Shown here piece after piece: positions 7,856-15,312 of a DNA stretch of 64,000 nt. The notes under the pieces were generated by a model, which did no database searches, was not told the origin of the DNA, and saw only the letters and a program-made list of their open reading frames with translations. The first letter of the stretch is position 1; every line of letters begins with the position of its first letter. Origin of the DNA: Micromonospora sp. Llam0 (GTDB lineage Bacteria; Actinomycetota; Actinomycetes; Mycobacteriales; Micromonosporaceae); NCBI RefSeq assembly GCF_003751085.1, contig NZ_RJJY01000001.1, positions 1,116,001 through 1,180,000 on the forward strand, read 5' to 3'. The position numbers and the translations under genes are program-made.

Positions 7856-8818
7856 GTGCCCAGGACACGCCTCGATCTCGACCGGATCCACGCCGCACGC
7901 CAGGTGATCGACCCCGTGTTCCTCGATACGCCGATGTACCGGTGCGACGCGTTGGGACGCCAGCTCGGCTGCACCGTGAGCATCAAACTGGAAACCGCGA
8001 ACCCGGTCCGCAGCTTCAAGGCCCGGGGCGCCGAACTGGTGGCGAGCGGGCTGGCCGGGCAGGGCCGGACCGACGTGGTGTGCGCCAGCGCCGGTAACCT
8101 CGGTCTGGCGCTCAGCTGGTCCGGACGCCACCGCGGTTTGGACGTCACGGTCGTGGCGTCGCGGTCGGCGCCGGTGGCCAAGCTCGACCGGATCCGCGCG
8201 CTGGGATCCGCGCTGGAGTTGGTCGACGGCGACTTCGAAGCGGCTCGTGAGCGGGCTGCGCGTGTCGCGCGACGGCGCCGCGCCCGGCTGGTCGAGGACA
8301 GCTTGGACGTCGAGACCTGTGAGGGCGCCGCGACGATCGGCGTTGAGCTGGTCGGCGGCGTACCCGACTTCGACACTGTGCTGCTTTCCCTGGGCGGCGG
8401 TGCGCTGGCCAGCGGTGTCGGCTACGTTCTGAAGGCCCTGGCCCCCGGCGTCGAGGTGATCTGCGTGCAGCCCGCAGGCGCGTCGGCGATGACCCGGTCC
8501 TGGCATGAACGGCGGGTCGTTACCACCGAGTCGGTCGACACCATCGCCGACGGTGTCGCCGGCCGGCTCCCCATCCCAGCGGTCCTGGCCGACCTCGTCA
8601 CGGTGGTTGACGACGCCGTACTCGTTCGCGAGTCGTCGATCGTCGCGGGCATGCGGCTGCTGCTCGAGCATCCGGGACTGATCGTCGAGCCGTCAGCCGC
8701 ACTCGGCGTCGCCGCCGTGCTGGAGGACCGCGACCGCTTCGCCGGGCGGCACGTCGTCACGGTCGTCTGCGGCAGTAACGTCGATCTGGGTGCCTATCGA
8801 CGCTGGGTCCACCGGTGA
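7856..8818 (+). CDS. PLP-dependent threonine/serine dehydratase-like enzyme
   Basis: The 320-residue protein has the fold-type II PLP architecture: SFKARGAE near residue 55 supplies the Schiff-base lysine, CASAGNLGLALSW is the substrate-binding loop, and SLGGGALASGVGY is the phosphate-binding glycine loop. The C-terminus has VVCGSNVD. Family knowledge: these enzymes dehydrate L-threonine or L-serine to 2-oxo acids plus ammonia; some relatives are racemases or ectoine utilisation enzymes. It lacks the ACT regulatory domain of IlvA, so a catabolic type is likely. The GTG start at 7856 lies 7 bases after TATCGT (7843-7848), which suggests a leaderless transcript. Confidence 0.8.
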   Translation: MPRTRLDLDRIHAARQVIDPVFLDTPMYRCDALGRQLGCTVSIKLETANPVRSFKARGAELVASGLAGQGRTDVVCASAGNLGLALSWSGRHRGLDVTVVASRSAPVAKLDRIRALGSALELVDGDFEAARERAARVARRRRARLVEDSLDVETCEGAATIGVELVGGVPDFDTVLLSLGGGALASGVGYVLKALAPGVEVICVQPAGASAMTRSWHERRVVTTESVDTIADGVAGRLPIPAVLADLVTVVDDAVLVRESSIVAGMRLLLEHPGLIVEPSAALGVAAVLEDRDRFAGRHVVTVVCGSNVDLGAYRRWVHR

Positions 8819-8835
8819 CCCGGTCAGGGTATGGC

Positions 8836-8868
8836 GAGGCCCGGAGAGCTGTCCTGTCTCCGGGCCTC
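8836..8868. terminator. Hairpin shared by the dehydratase gene and the convergent ncRNA
   Basis: A perfect 12-bp inverted repeat (8836-8847 with 8857-8868, arm GAGGCCCGGAGA on the minus strand) with a 9-nt loop. It lies 17 bases after the dehydratase stop and about 20 bases beyond the last paired element of the minus-strand structured RNA. Confidence 0.7.
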
Positions 8869-8928
8869 TGGGCTGCCGCCCATTTGCTGTCGTCAGCACG
8901 TTTAAAAGGGACGGATCACTCTTCATGA

Positions 8929-8990
8929 CGCCGGGTTTTGCCCTTAAACTACCGCGCCGCGTTGGAGGCGCGAGCTGGAATCGAACCAGC
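8929..8990 (-). ncRNA. Permuted tRNA-like domain 2
   Basis: In minus-strand order: T-stem GCTGG (8990-8986), T-loop TTCGATT, T-stem CCAGC (8978-8974), 3' acceptor strand TCGCGCC (8973-8967), discriminator T and CCA (8966-8963), a 4-nt linker, 5' acceptor strand GGCGCGG (8958-8952, pairing with one G-U), TA, then a perfect 4-bp D-stem GTTT/AAAC around a GG-containing loop AAGGGCA. Elbow nucleotides (U8, D-loop GG, TTCRA T-loop) are canonical. No normal anticodon stem closes it; the 9-bp helix 9014-9006 / 8915-8907 takes that place. Confidence 0.75.
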
Positions 8991-9071
8991 ATCCAGCTGT
9001 CCCTGTCCGTCCCTCCTCGACCTGACGACCGGCGGCGAATGCTGAGCGTGGAGCGAGAGCCTGAGTGTGTG

Positions 9072-9147
9072 GCGGCTGCCTCTGCCAGTTGGGCCACCCC
9101 GGTGTGGCTGGTACCGGGGGCGGGGCTCGAACCCGCACTGGGACCGC
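9072..9147 (-). ncRNA. Permuted tRNA-like domain 1
   Basis: In minus-strand order: 3' anticodon-stem strand GCGGT (9147-9143), 6-nt variable loop, T-stem GCGGG, T-loop TTCGAGC, T-stem CCCGC, 3' acceptor CCCCGGT (9119-9113), discriminator A and CCA (9112-9109), 5-nt linker GCCAC, 5' acceptor ACCGGGG (9103-9097, perfect 7-bp pairing), TG, D-arm GCCC-AACTGGCAGA-GGC, A, and 5' anticodon-stem strand GCCGC (9076-9072). Every piece of a 76-nt tRNA is present, but the chain opens at the anticodon loop. The bases where an anticodon loop would be (CACACAC / TGACGAA) lack U33, so decoding is unlikely. Confidence 0.8.
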
Positions 9148-9187
9148 TTCGTCAGATTCGTCGTCAGCTTCAGCTTGGTGCTCCTCT

Positions 9188-9242
9188 GCCGTCAGCCGGT
9201 GTGAACCCGGCTGACGGCCACCCCCGGGGCTCAGTCCGGGGG
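9188..9242 (-). ncRNA. Two hairpins upstream of the tRNA-like domains
   Basis: Hairpin A pairs CCCCCGG (9242-9236) with CCGGGGG (9227-9221). Hairpin B is a perfect 12-bp stem, GCCGTCAGCCGG (9218-9207) with CCGGCTGACGGC (9199-9188), loop GTTCACA. The junction reads CCGGGGG-TG-GCC...GGC-AGAGGAGC, which mirrors the acceptor-D-arm junction of domain 1 with the D-loop replaced by a long hairpin. It lacks a T-arm and may be a degenerate third module. Confidence 0.55.
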
Positions 9243-9278
9243 AGACTGTGATGGTATCCAACAGCAGGTGTTCCGCGA

Positions 9279-10019
9279 CTACCCGAACAGGTAACCGAAG
9301 ACCGTGTCGCCGATGCGCTGGTCGGTGACCTCGGCGCCGTTGGCCTCCTCGCGGGCGAACTTGACCGCGGTCTGCAGCGCCGCGATCCGGTCCAGCAACT
9401 CGTTGACCCGCCGGGCCGGCAGCGCACCGGAGAACTTGACCGTCGTCCAGTAGCCGACCGGTACGTCCTCGTAGTAGACCTCGACCTGCGCCGGGTGTTT
9501 GTCGGTCGCCTCGGCCTTGACGTGGTTGCGGGGCACCTTCTTCGTCTTGACCGTACGCACCGGTTCGGTACGCCAGGAGTCGGTCGACTCGTCGCGGCTC
9601 CACGACTCGGCCGCGTCCAGCACCGGCAACTTCTTGACGAAGGTGTGCAGGTCGACCAGCTGCTTCTCCAGGAACAGCAGGTACGACACCGGCGCGGCGG
9701 TGACCAGGGTCCGGCCGTCGACCACGACATCGGCGGTGGCCCGGGTGTTCGCCCAGTCCTTGGTGGCGGTCACGTCGAACAGCCGGGTCAGGGTCTTCGC
9801 CACGTCCCGCAGCACCTGCTCGGCGTGTACCTGCACCCGGGTCGACTCGGGCGGGAACTGCTCACCCTCCTCGTCCTTCGGCTGGTAGGTGCGGGAGATG
9901 CCGGACAGCAGCGGCTGCTTCTGCACCACGTGGTGCGCCTCGGTCAACTCCGCGAAGGACTTGCTCTTGACGCCCTTCTCCACCGCGATGATCTGGTTCA
10001 GCTTGGTCACGGCGATCAT
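9279..10019 (-). CDS. Conserved actinobacterial protein of unknown function (DUF7873-like)
   Basis: The 246-residue soluble protein begins MIAVTKLNQIIAVEKGVKSK. It contains long conserved blocks typical of a widespread actinobacterial family I recall as DUF7873, including GISRTYQPKDEEGEQ, RLFDVTATKDWANTRA, KKVPRNHVKAEAT, VEVYYEDVPVGYWTTVKFSG and a C-terminal LLDRIAALQTAVKFAREEAN coiled helix. No catalytic motif is recognisable. There is no signal peptide or membrane segment, and charge is mixed with several Lys/Arg-rich patches compatible with RNA binding (inference). The start at 10019 is preferred by family N-terminus; an in-frame ATG at 10034 is possible. Its stop is 37 bases from the structured RNA with tRNA-like domains, which strongly suggests a protein-RNA unit. 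Confidence 0.7.
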   Translation of the reverse strand: MIAVTKLNQIIAVEKGVKSKSFAELTEAHHVVQKQPLLSGISRTYQPKDEEGEQFPPESTRVQVHAEQVLRDVAKTLTRLFDVTATKDWANTRATADVVVDGRTLVTAAPVSYLLFLEKQLVDLHTFVKKLPVLDAAESWSRDESTDSWRTEPVRTVKTKKVPRNHVKAEATDKHPAQVEVYYEDVPVGYWTTVKFSGALPARRVNELLDRIAALQTAVKFAREEANGAEVTDQRIGDTVFGYLFG

Positions 10020-10336
10020 GCTCGCAGACGACATCAACCCGGTCGAGCGGATTCGCTGCGGCCGGTGCCGGCTGAACCGGTGATTGTATCGATCATTGTC
10101 GCGTGCCAGAATTCGCCTCAGCCGCACCGGGAGCCAACGCGAGCGGCTCGTTTCAGACCGAGGGGACAGCCGGGGGTGACCACCGTCCGGCGCCGGGCAC
10201 TCCTCTCCCCAGCCCACCACGTCGACCGTCCTCGACCCGTGTGACCCGCACCGTCCGACCCAGACCGGGCCGGACCCGGTCGACAGTCGACACGTCGGCC
10301 CGTGGTGGCAGCCCTGCGGATCTGTAGGAGAACGCG
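10020..10336. other. Divergent promoter region between the DUF7873-like gene and the cellulase
   Basis: No gene is visible. On the minus strand TACAAT (10088-10083) is a good -10 candidate about 65 bases before the DUF7873-like start. On the plus strand the only clear signal is the cellulase Shine-Dalgarno GGAG (10327-10330). I found no copy of the CebR/CelR operator TGGGAGCGCTCCCA here. Confidence 0.4.
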
Positions 10337-12145
10337 ATGTCATCCGTCCCGAGACGCACCGTACGCCGTAGTCTGCTGGCCGCCGCCGGTGCCGCCGTGC
10401 TGGTCGCCGCAGCCCTGATCATCCCCACCACCGCTGCCCACGCCGCAGTGGTCTGCAACGTCACCTACCAGGCCAACACCTGGAACGAAGGCTCCGGCGC
10501 GGGCGGGTTCACCGCCAACATCACCATCAACAATCGGCAGGATCCGGTCAACGGCTGGAGCCTGCGCTTCACCCTGCCGTCCGGTCAGACCCTGACTCAG
10601 GGCTGGTCGGCCAACTGGAGCGGCAGCTCTGGCGCGATTACCGCGACCAACGCCTCGTGGAACGGCAACCTGGGCACCGGGGCGTCCACCTCGATCGGCT
10701 TCAACGGGCGGTGGACCGGCAGCTACTCCAGCCCCACCGCGTTCACCCTGAACGGGGTGGCGTGTAACGGGGGCACCGGCCCGACGACTCCGCCGCCGGT
10801 CACCACGGCACCTCCGCCGGTCACCACGGCACCTCCGCCGGTCACCACCGCGCCGCCGCCGGTCACCACGCCGCCGCCGACGGGTGGGCCGCGGGTGGAC
10901 AACCCGTACGTGGGTGCGGATGTGTACGTGAACCCGATCTGGAGTGCGAACGCGGCGGCGGAGCCGGGTGGTAGCCGGATCGCGGATCAGCCGACCGCGG
11001 TCTGGCTGGACCGGACGAGTGCGATCTACGGCAACAACAGCCCGACGACCGGTGACATGGGTCTGGCCGACCACCTGGACGAGGCGGTGGCGCAGGACGC
11101 GGCGAACGGCAGCCGGTCGTTGGCGATCCAGATCGTGATCTACAACCTGCCGGGTCGGGACTGTTCGGCGTTGGCGTCCAACGGTGAGCTGGGTCCGGAT
11201 GAGATCGACGCGTACCGGGACGACTACATCGATCCGATCGCGGAGATCATGGGTCGGGCGGAGTACCGGAACCTGCGGATCGTGTCGGTGATCGAGATCG
11301 ACTCGCTGCCGAACCTGGTCACGAACGTGAGTGGTCGGGAGACCGCTGTTCCGGAGTGTGACGTGATGCTGGCCAACGGCAACTACGTCAATGGTGTCGG
11401 CTACGCGCTGGCGCAGCTCGGTGCGGTGCCGAACGTGTACAACTACGTGGACGCGGGTCACCACGGCTGGCTCGGTTGGGACAGTAACTTCGGTCCGAGC
11501 GCGCAGATCATCGCGGAGGCTGCGAACGCGTCGGGTGCCTCGCCGTCGGACGTGCACGGTTTCGCCACCAACACGGCGAACTTCTCGGCGTTGCAGGAGC
11601 CGTACATCACGGTTGACGGCACCACCCGGCAGTCGAACTGGATCGACTGGAACTACTACAACGACGAGTTGTCGTTCGCGCAGGCGTTCCGGCAGCGGCT
11701 CGTGCAGGAAGGCTTCTCCTCTAGCGTGGGGATGTTGATTGACACGTCGCGGAACGGGTGGGGTGGTGCGTCTCGGCCGACCGGGCCGAGCAGTGCCAGT
11801 GATCTGAACACCCGGATCGACGAGTCGCGGGTCGACCGGCGGATCCACAAGGGGAACTGGTGCAACCAGTCGGGTGCGGGTCTGGGTGAGCGTCCGACCG
11901 CGGCGCCCGCGTCGGGTATCGACGCGTACGTGTGGATCAAGCCGCCGGGTGAGTCGGACGGTTCGAGTTCGGAGATCCCGAACGACGAGGGTAAGGGCTT
12001 CGACCGGATGTGTGACCCGACGTACACGGGTAACCCGCGGAACAACAACAACATGAGTGGTGCGCTGCCGGACGCGCCGGTTTCCGGGCACTGGTTCTCG
12101 GCTCAGTTCCAGGAGCTGATGGCCAACGCGTACCCGCCGCTGTGA
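10337..12145 (+). CDS. Secreted GH6 cellulase (cellobiohydrolase type) with N-terminal CBM2
   Basis: 602 residues. Signal peptide with a long Ala-rich core (about 1-37), then a CBM2 cellulose-binding module (about 38-138, flanked by cysteines in VVCNVTYQ and GVACNGG, with surface Trp residues), a PPPVTTA repeat linker (about 150-180), and a GH6 catalytic domain from about 190 to the end. GH6 hallmarks are LAIQIVIYNLPGRDCSALAS, YNYVDAGHHGWLGWDSNFG, SSSVGMLIDTSRNGWGG and DAYVWIKPPGESDG. Long active-site loops suggest an exo-acting, tunnel-forming enzyme releasing cellobiose from the non-reducing end (inverting mechanism, family knowledge). RBS TAGGAGA precedes the ATG. A strong hairpin separates it from the next CBM2 gene. 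Confidence 0.9.
   Translation: MSSVPRRTVRRSLLAAAGAAVLVAAALIIPTTAAHAAVVCNVTYQANTWNEGSGAGGFTANITINNRQDPVNGWSLRFTLPSGQTLTQGWSANWSGSSGAITATNASWNGNLGTGASTSIGFNGRWTGSYSSPTAFTLNGVACNGGTGPTTPPPVTTAPPPVTTAPPPVTTAPPPVTTPPPTGGPRVDNPYVGADVYVNPIWSANAAAEPGGSRIADQPTAVWLDRTSAIYGNNSPTTGDMGLADHLDEAVAQDAANGSRSLAIQIVIYNLPGRDCSALASNGELGPDEIDAYRDDYIDPIAEIMGRAEYRNLRIVSVIEIDSLPNLVTNVSGRETAVPECDVMLANGNYVNGVGYALAQLGAVPNVYNYVDAGHHGWLGWDSNFGPSAQIIAEAANASGASPSDVHGFATNTANFSALQEPYITVDGTTRQSNWIDWNYYNDELSFAQAFRQRLVQEGFSSSVGMLIDTSRNGWGGASRPTGPSSASDLNTRIDESRVDRRIHKGNWCNQSGAGLGERPTAAPASGIDAYVWIKPPGESDGSSSEIPNDEGKGFDRMCDPTYTGNPRNNNNMSGALPDAPVSGHWFSAQFQELMANAYPPL
10791..10880 (+). repeat. 21-bp tandem repeat encoding the PPPVTTA linker
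   Basis: About four copies of a 21-bp unit encode Pro-Thr-rich linker between the CBM2 and GH6 domains. Such linkers are flexible and probably O-glycosylated. Confidence 0.8.
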
Positions 12146-12160
12146 CCTGACCTCACGACC

Positions 12161-12201
12161 CGGGCGTCGGCCGCCGTCAGGACGACGGTGGCCGACGCCC
12201 G
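12161..12201. terminator. Long hairpin between the cellulase and CBM2-like genes
   Basis: Positions 12161-12178 and 12184-12201 form an 18-bp stem with a single G-U pair and the 5-nt loop AGGAC. It starts 15 bases after the cellulase stop and ends 22 bases before the next start codon, so it may terminate or attenuate read-through. Confidence 0.65.
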
Positions 12202-12223
12202 ACCAGATCAAAGGAGTTCTCTG

Positions 12224-12958
12224 ATGCTGCACCGGATCGGTGCCATGCTCGCCGTCTCGATCGTGACCATCGCCGGCTGGGCCGGCCCGGCGCAGGCGGA
12301 GCCCCGGCCCGCGACCGTTCCCACCCTGACACCGACCCCGGTGTGCCCGCCCGCACTGCCGCTGACGGGTTTGGTCGCCGGTGTGACCCAGACCAGCGTG
12401 ACCGTGAGCTATTTCATGCTTCTGGTCGGCCCGCCGTGTGGCTACCTTCCGCCGGTCACGGTGACTCTGTTCACCAGTCGGACGGACGCGCAGCAATGGC
12501 GCGACCCGGTGGCGGAAAACGTGTCCGGGCCGGAACACAACGGCGACGTCACGATCGACGGGCTGACGCCGGACACCGAATACTGGTTCCGGTTCACCGA
12601 CGCCGACGGTCGGCGAGACACCTACGTGCTCGGTGGACCCGCTCGAACCCTGCCGGTGACGGGTTGCGTCGCGTCCACCGTGGTGGACGCCAGTTGGATC
12701 GGTGGGTTCATCGCCACGGTCACGGTTCGCAACATCGGCACCGAGTCGATCGATGGCTGGCAGGTGTCCTGGCAGTGGCCGGGCGACGAGCGGATCCAGT
12801 CGATCTGGGGTGGACAGGCCGGCGACGACAGGTTTGCCGTCGAGGTGCGGAACGCGCCGTACAACGGCATGGTCGAACCGGACGGGACCACCACCTTCGG
12901 CCTGTTGGTGGCGACCAGCCGGGCCCCGACGGCGATCAGCCCGGACTGCACCGTCTGA
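12224..12958 (+). CDS. Secreted Fn3-like plus CBM2-like protein
   Basis: The 244-residue product has a signal peptide (MLHRIGAMLAVSIVTIAGWA, cleavage at AQA), then a fibronectin-III-like domain (about 40-145: TGLVAGVTQTSVTVSYFM ... DGLTPDTEYWFRFTD), and a C-terminal CBM2-related domain (about 150-244: GCVASTVVDASWIGGFIATV ... GWQVSWQW ... FGLLVATS). No catalytic domain is present, so it may be a cellulose-binding accessory protein acting with the upstream GH6 enzyme. The ATG at 12224 is fixed by AAAGGAG at good spacing and by the signal peptide. The binding specificity of the shortened CBM2-like domain is uncertain. Confidence 0.7.
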   Translation: MLHRIGAMLAVSIVTIAGWAGPAQAEPRPATVPTLTPTPVCPPALPLTGLVAGVTQTSVTVSYFMLLVGPPCGYLPPVTVTLFTSRTDAQQWRDPVAENVSGPEHNGDVTIDGLTPDTEYWFRFTDADGRRDTYVLGGPARTLPVTGCVASTVVDASWIGGFIATVTVRNIGTESIDGWQVSWQWPGDERIQSIWGGQAGDDRFAVEVRNAPYNGMVEPDGTTTFGLLVATSRAPTAISPDCTV

Positions 12959-13074
12959 CCGGTAGGTGAACTCGTCCTAGGATGCTCTGCAGGCGGTGTG
13001 CCGGCTCACCCTGCGCGGCGGCGGCCCGCCCTTCGGGCGGCACCGGTGAAGCAGCCGCAGTCCGCGAGCAGAGC

Positions 13075-13106
13075 AGGAGCCGGGCGGCCTGGGCCGCCCG
13101 GCTCCT
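13075..13106. terminator. Bidirectional terminator hairpin between convergent genes
   Basis: A perfect 15-bp inverted repeat (13075-13089 with 13092-13106, arm AGGAGCCGGGCGGCC) lies 21 bases from the protease stop on the minus strand. A second small hairpin with a TTC loop (CCGCCC/GGGCGG, about 13026-13040) lies just before it. Confidence 0.65.
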
Positions 13107-13126
13107 GATTACCAGTTACCTGCTGG

Positions 13127-15073
13127 TCAGGGCTGGCTACGTGGGCTGTCCGGGCCCAACGTGTCGATGAACTCGTGCGGTCCGGTCACCTCGGCAGCTG
13201 CCCGGGTCTGCTGCGCCCGGGCAGACATCTGCTCGGCCACGGTCCCGGCCGGCACTCCGGCCCGTCCAGCGGCGTCGACGACCTTCCCGTACGCCTGCTC
13301 GGCGAGGACCAGCGCGCGCCGGTAGTCGTGCCGGGCGAGCGCGTGCTCGGCGGCACCGATCAGCCGGTCGGCGGCCCGCAGGTCACGGTGGGCCCGGCCG
13401 GGGTGCGGACCGTCCAGCACCGACTCGGCGAGCCGGTTCGCCGCCTCGTTGTACGCGGCGGTGAGGAACCGGTCGCTGTTGTCCCGGTCGAACTGGCTGA
13501 AGTCCCAGTTCAGGTCGATGTAACTCATCATCGAGTTGACCTGGTCGCCGGACCAGGCGAAGAAGAAGTCGTCCTCCGGGCCGTAGTCGACGCCGGTCTC
13601 GCTGTCGTAGCCGTCGTGCGGGTGGCTCATCCCCAGGTGGTGTCCCACCTCGTGGATCAGCGTGGTGGTCAGACCGTAGCCGGCGTCGACGATCTCCGGG
13701 GAGACGAACGCGAAGACGTACGACTGCGTACCGTCGGTGTAGTTGTCGTCGGCGAAGCCCAGCGCCGGCACCGGGGTGCCGGCCGGCAACGCGTAGCTGA
13801 ACACCGGCAGTTCGTAGTCGACCCGGTCCTGATCGTCGAGCACCCGGTCGAGTTCGAAACTGTTCTGCAGATAGAAGTTGGCGAACGGCGGGTAGCCCAG
13901 CTCCGGGTAGCAGGACTCGTCGTCGATCATCACCGCGTAGTAGCAGCGTTCGGCGTCACCTTCGAACGCGAGGTTCTGGCCGTCGTAGTCCAGCACGTTG
14001 CGCCACCGCAGTTTTCGCAACTCCAGCTGCAGCAGCTCCTCGTCGATGTAGCGGACGGACGCGTCGACGCCGTCCCAGCCTTCGTAGACGTTGCTGTCGA
14101 TGTTGATCGACTTCGGCGGTTCGGTGCTCGGCAGCTCCGCCGGGTACAGCGGCGACGTGGTGAACAGCAGGTTGATCGCCACGTACCGGGTGATCAGGCC
14201 GAGGTCGCCGGCGAGCGCGTCGGGGGAGCGGTAGCCGTCGGCGGCGTACTCCCAGACCGGCGGCATCCGGTAGTCCTCGACGCCATTGCCGTCGAGGTCG
14301 GGATCGTCGACGTTCCAGTTCTCGGTCCACGATTCCGGCCCGGCCGACAGGTCGTGGAACCACACCCGGCGGGTGGAACCGAGGCCGTTCTCCTCGTCGT
14401 CGGCGGTGGTGCCGCCCCACGCGGAGATCTTCCGACTGTCCCGCTCGGCGCCGAAGTTGTGCCCGGTGTCCGGGTCAGGTTCGTCGGTCTTGGTGTAGAC
14501 GTGGAACTTGAAGTCCGACCGGCCGAACCAGTTGATGAAGAAGATGGTGTTGCGCCGGGTGTCGACGCCGGCCGGTGGGTTGAGCGCCAGCCACCGCTCC
14601 ACGCTCGGTGCGTCGATGTGGTGGTTGTCGGTGATCGTGGCGACGTTGCCCTGCTGCTCGTTGTAGAGCTCCTGGTAGGCGGTGAGCGGCGCGGGCGTGG
14701 CCAGCCGCTCCAACTCGGCGAAGAACCGGTCCTCGTACCACTTGTTCGCGTACCGGACGTGGTAGTCGTAGGTGTAGGTCAGGCCGAGCTTCTCGACCTG
14801 GTCGTACCACAGCCGGGAGCGGACCACCGGCTCGTAGCGCTGCGGCAGTTCGTCGAGGTACGTCGACCGGTCCACCTGCGTCCGGCTGTAGCCGAGGAAG
14901 ACCACGTTGACCGGGACCTTCTCGGTGAGTGCCGGCGCGCCGCCCGGGTCGAGGTGCGCGAAGTGCGGCGTCGCCGCCTGACTGGCGGGTGCCGCCGCGA
15001 CGATCATCAGCAGTGCCGCTGCCGCCGCTATCAGGGTTGCCGCTGTGGACCTCGTCGTTGTCCTTGTCGACAT
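13127..15073 (-). CDS. Secreted zinc metalloprotease, metzincin type
   Basis: 648 residues with a signal peptide (MSTRTTTRSTAATLIAAAAA, cleavage near SQAA). The zinc-binding motif HEVGHHLGMSH (about residue 473) is the full metzincin HExxHxxGxxH, and a Met-turn candidate (NSMMSYIDL) follows about 45 residues later. The 450-residue N-terminal part is rich in Tyr, Asp and Trp and holds an FFINWFGRSDFKFHVYT segment; it does not match a pro-domain I can name. The C-terminal 120 residues are helical and Ala/Arg-rich. The start is fixed by GGAGGGA and the signal peptide. It is probably an extracellular peptidase; substrate unknown. Confidence 0.75.
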   Translation of the reverse strand: MSTRTTTRSTAATLIAAAAALLMIVAAAPASQAATPHFAHLDPGGAPALTEKVPVNVVFLGYSRTQVDRSTYLDELPQRYEPVVRSRLWYDQVEKLGLTYTYDYHVRYANKWYEDRFFAELERLATPAPLTAYQELYNEQQGNVATITDNHHIDAPSVERWLALNPPAGVDTRRNTIFFINWFGRSDFKFHVYTKTDEPDPDTGHNFGAERDSRKISAWGGTTADDEENGLGSTRRVWFHDLSAGPESWTENWNVDDPDLDGNGVEDYRMPPVWEYAADGYRSPDALAGDLGLITRYVAINLLFTTSPLYPAELPSTEPPKSINIDSNVYEGWDGVDASVRYIDEELLQLELRKLRWRNVLDYDGQNLAFEGDAERCYYAVMIDDESCYPELGYPPFANFYLQNSFELDRVLDDQDRVDYELPVFSYALPAGTPVPALGFADDNYTDGTQSYVFAFVSPEIVDAGYGLTTTLIHEVGHHLGMSHPHDGYDSETGVDYGPEDDFFFAWSGDQVNSMMSYIDLNWDFSQFDRDNSDRFLTAAYNEAANRLAESVLDGPHPGRAHRDLRAADRLIGAAEHALARHDYRRALVLAEQAYGKVVDAAGRAGVPAGTVAEQMSARAQQTRAAAEVTGPHEFIDTLGPDSPRSQP

Positions 15074-15312
15074 CCAGTTTCCCTCCGTTGACGACAGGTG
15101 GCCGCCGGTCCGGCCGTCCACCCGTGGCAGGGGCGGGCGCCCTCCGCTGTGGACACGGTGTCATCGATCATCGGCGCTGTAAATCCGCCGCCGGTAAAAC
15201 CTGGCGGACCCGCCGGGGGTGTGTGCCCAGTCGGTTGAACCGGGCATCCGTCCGAGCCGTATCCCGGGTTGACGGCGGGTGGTCCGCCGAGCACGGCGAT
15301 TCGGGAGGCCAC

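Larger units (their letters stand above)
8889..9242 (-). ncRNA. Structured RNA carrying two circularly permuted tRNA-like domains
   Basis: Read on the minus strand, this stretch has no plausible coding frame but contains two complete tRNA acceptor/T/D modules in permuted order (separate entries). These are preceded by two perfect hairpins and linked by long-range helices. The repeat GCTGACGAC occurs at 9168-9160 and 8897-8889, and the complement GTCGTCAG lies between them (9029-9022). A 9-bp helix AGGGACGGA (9014-9006) with TCCGTCCCT (8915-8907) closes the second domain. A terminator-like hairpin follows (8868-8836). The region starts 37 bases after the stop of the DUF7873-like gene on the same strand, so it may be its 3' UTR or a co-regulated RNA. 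Known relatives in topology are the tRNA-mimic domain of bacterial Y RNAs (YrlA) and two-piece tmRNA; neither has two such domains. Confidence 0.75.

Noticed and set aside
8929..9147. tmRNA or ordinary tRNA genes
   Set aside because: The T-arms and CCA ends look like tRNA 3' ends, but the matching 5' halves lie downstream, not upstream. There is no U33/anticodon loop, no tag reading frame and no G3-U70 pair, so neither a normal tRNA nor tmRNA fits.
10791..10880. CRISPR-like repeat array
   Set aside because: The units are contiguous 21-bp repeats encoding a PPPVTTA linker, without spacers.
10340..12538. A 732-codon open frame on the minus strand
   Set aside because: It is antisense to the GH6 cellulase and the start of the CBM2-like gene; composition is Arg/Val/Gly-rich without motifs.
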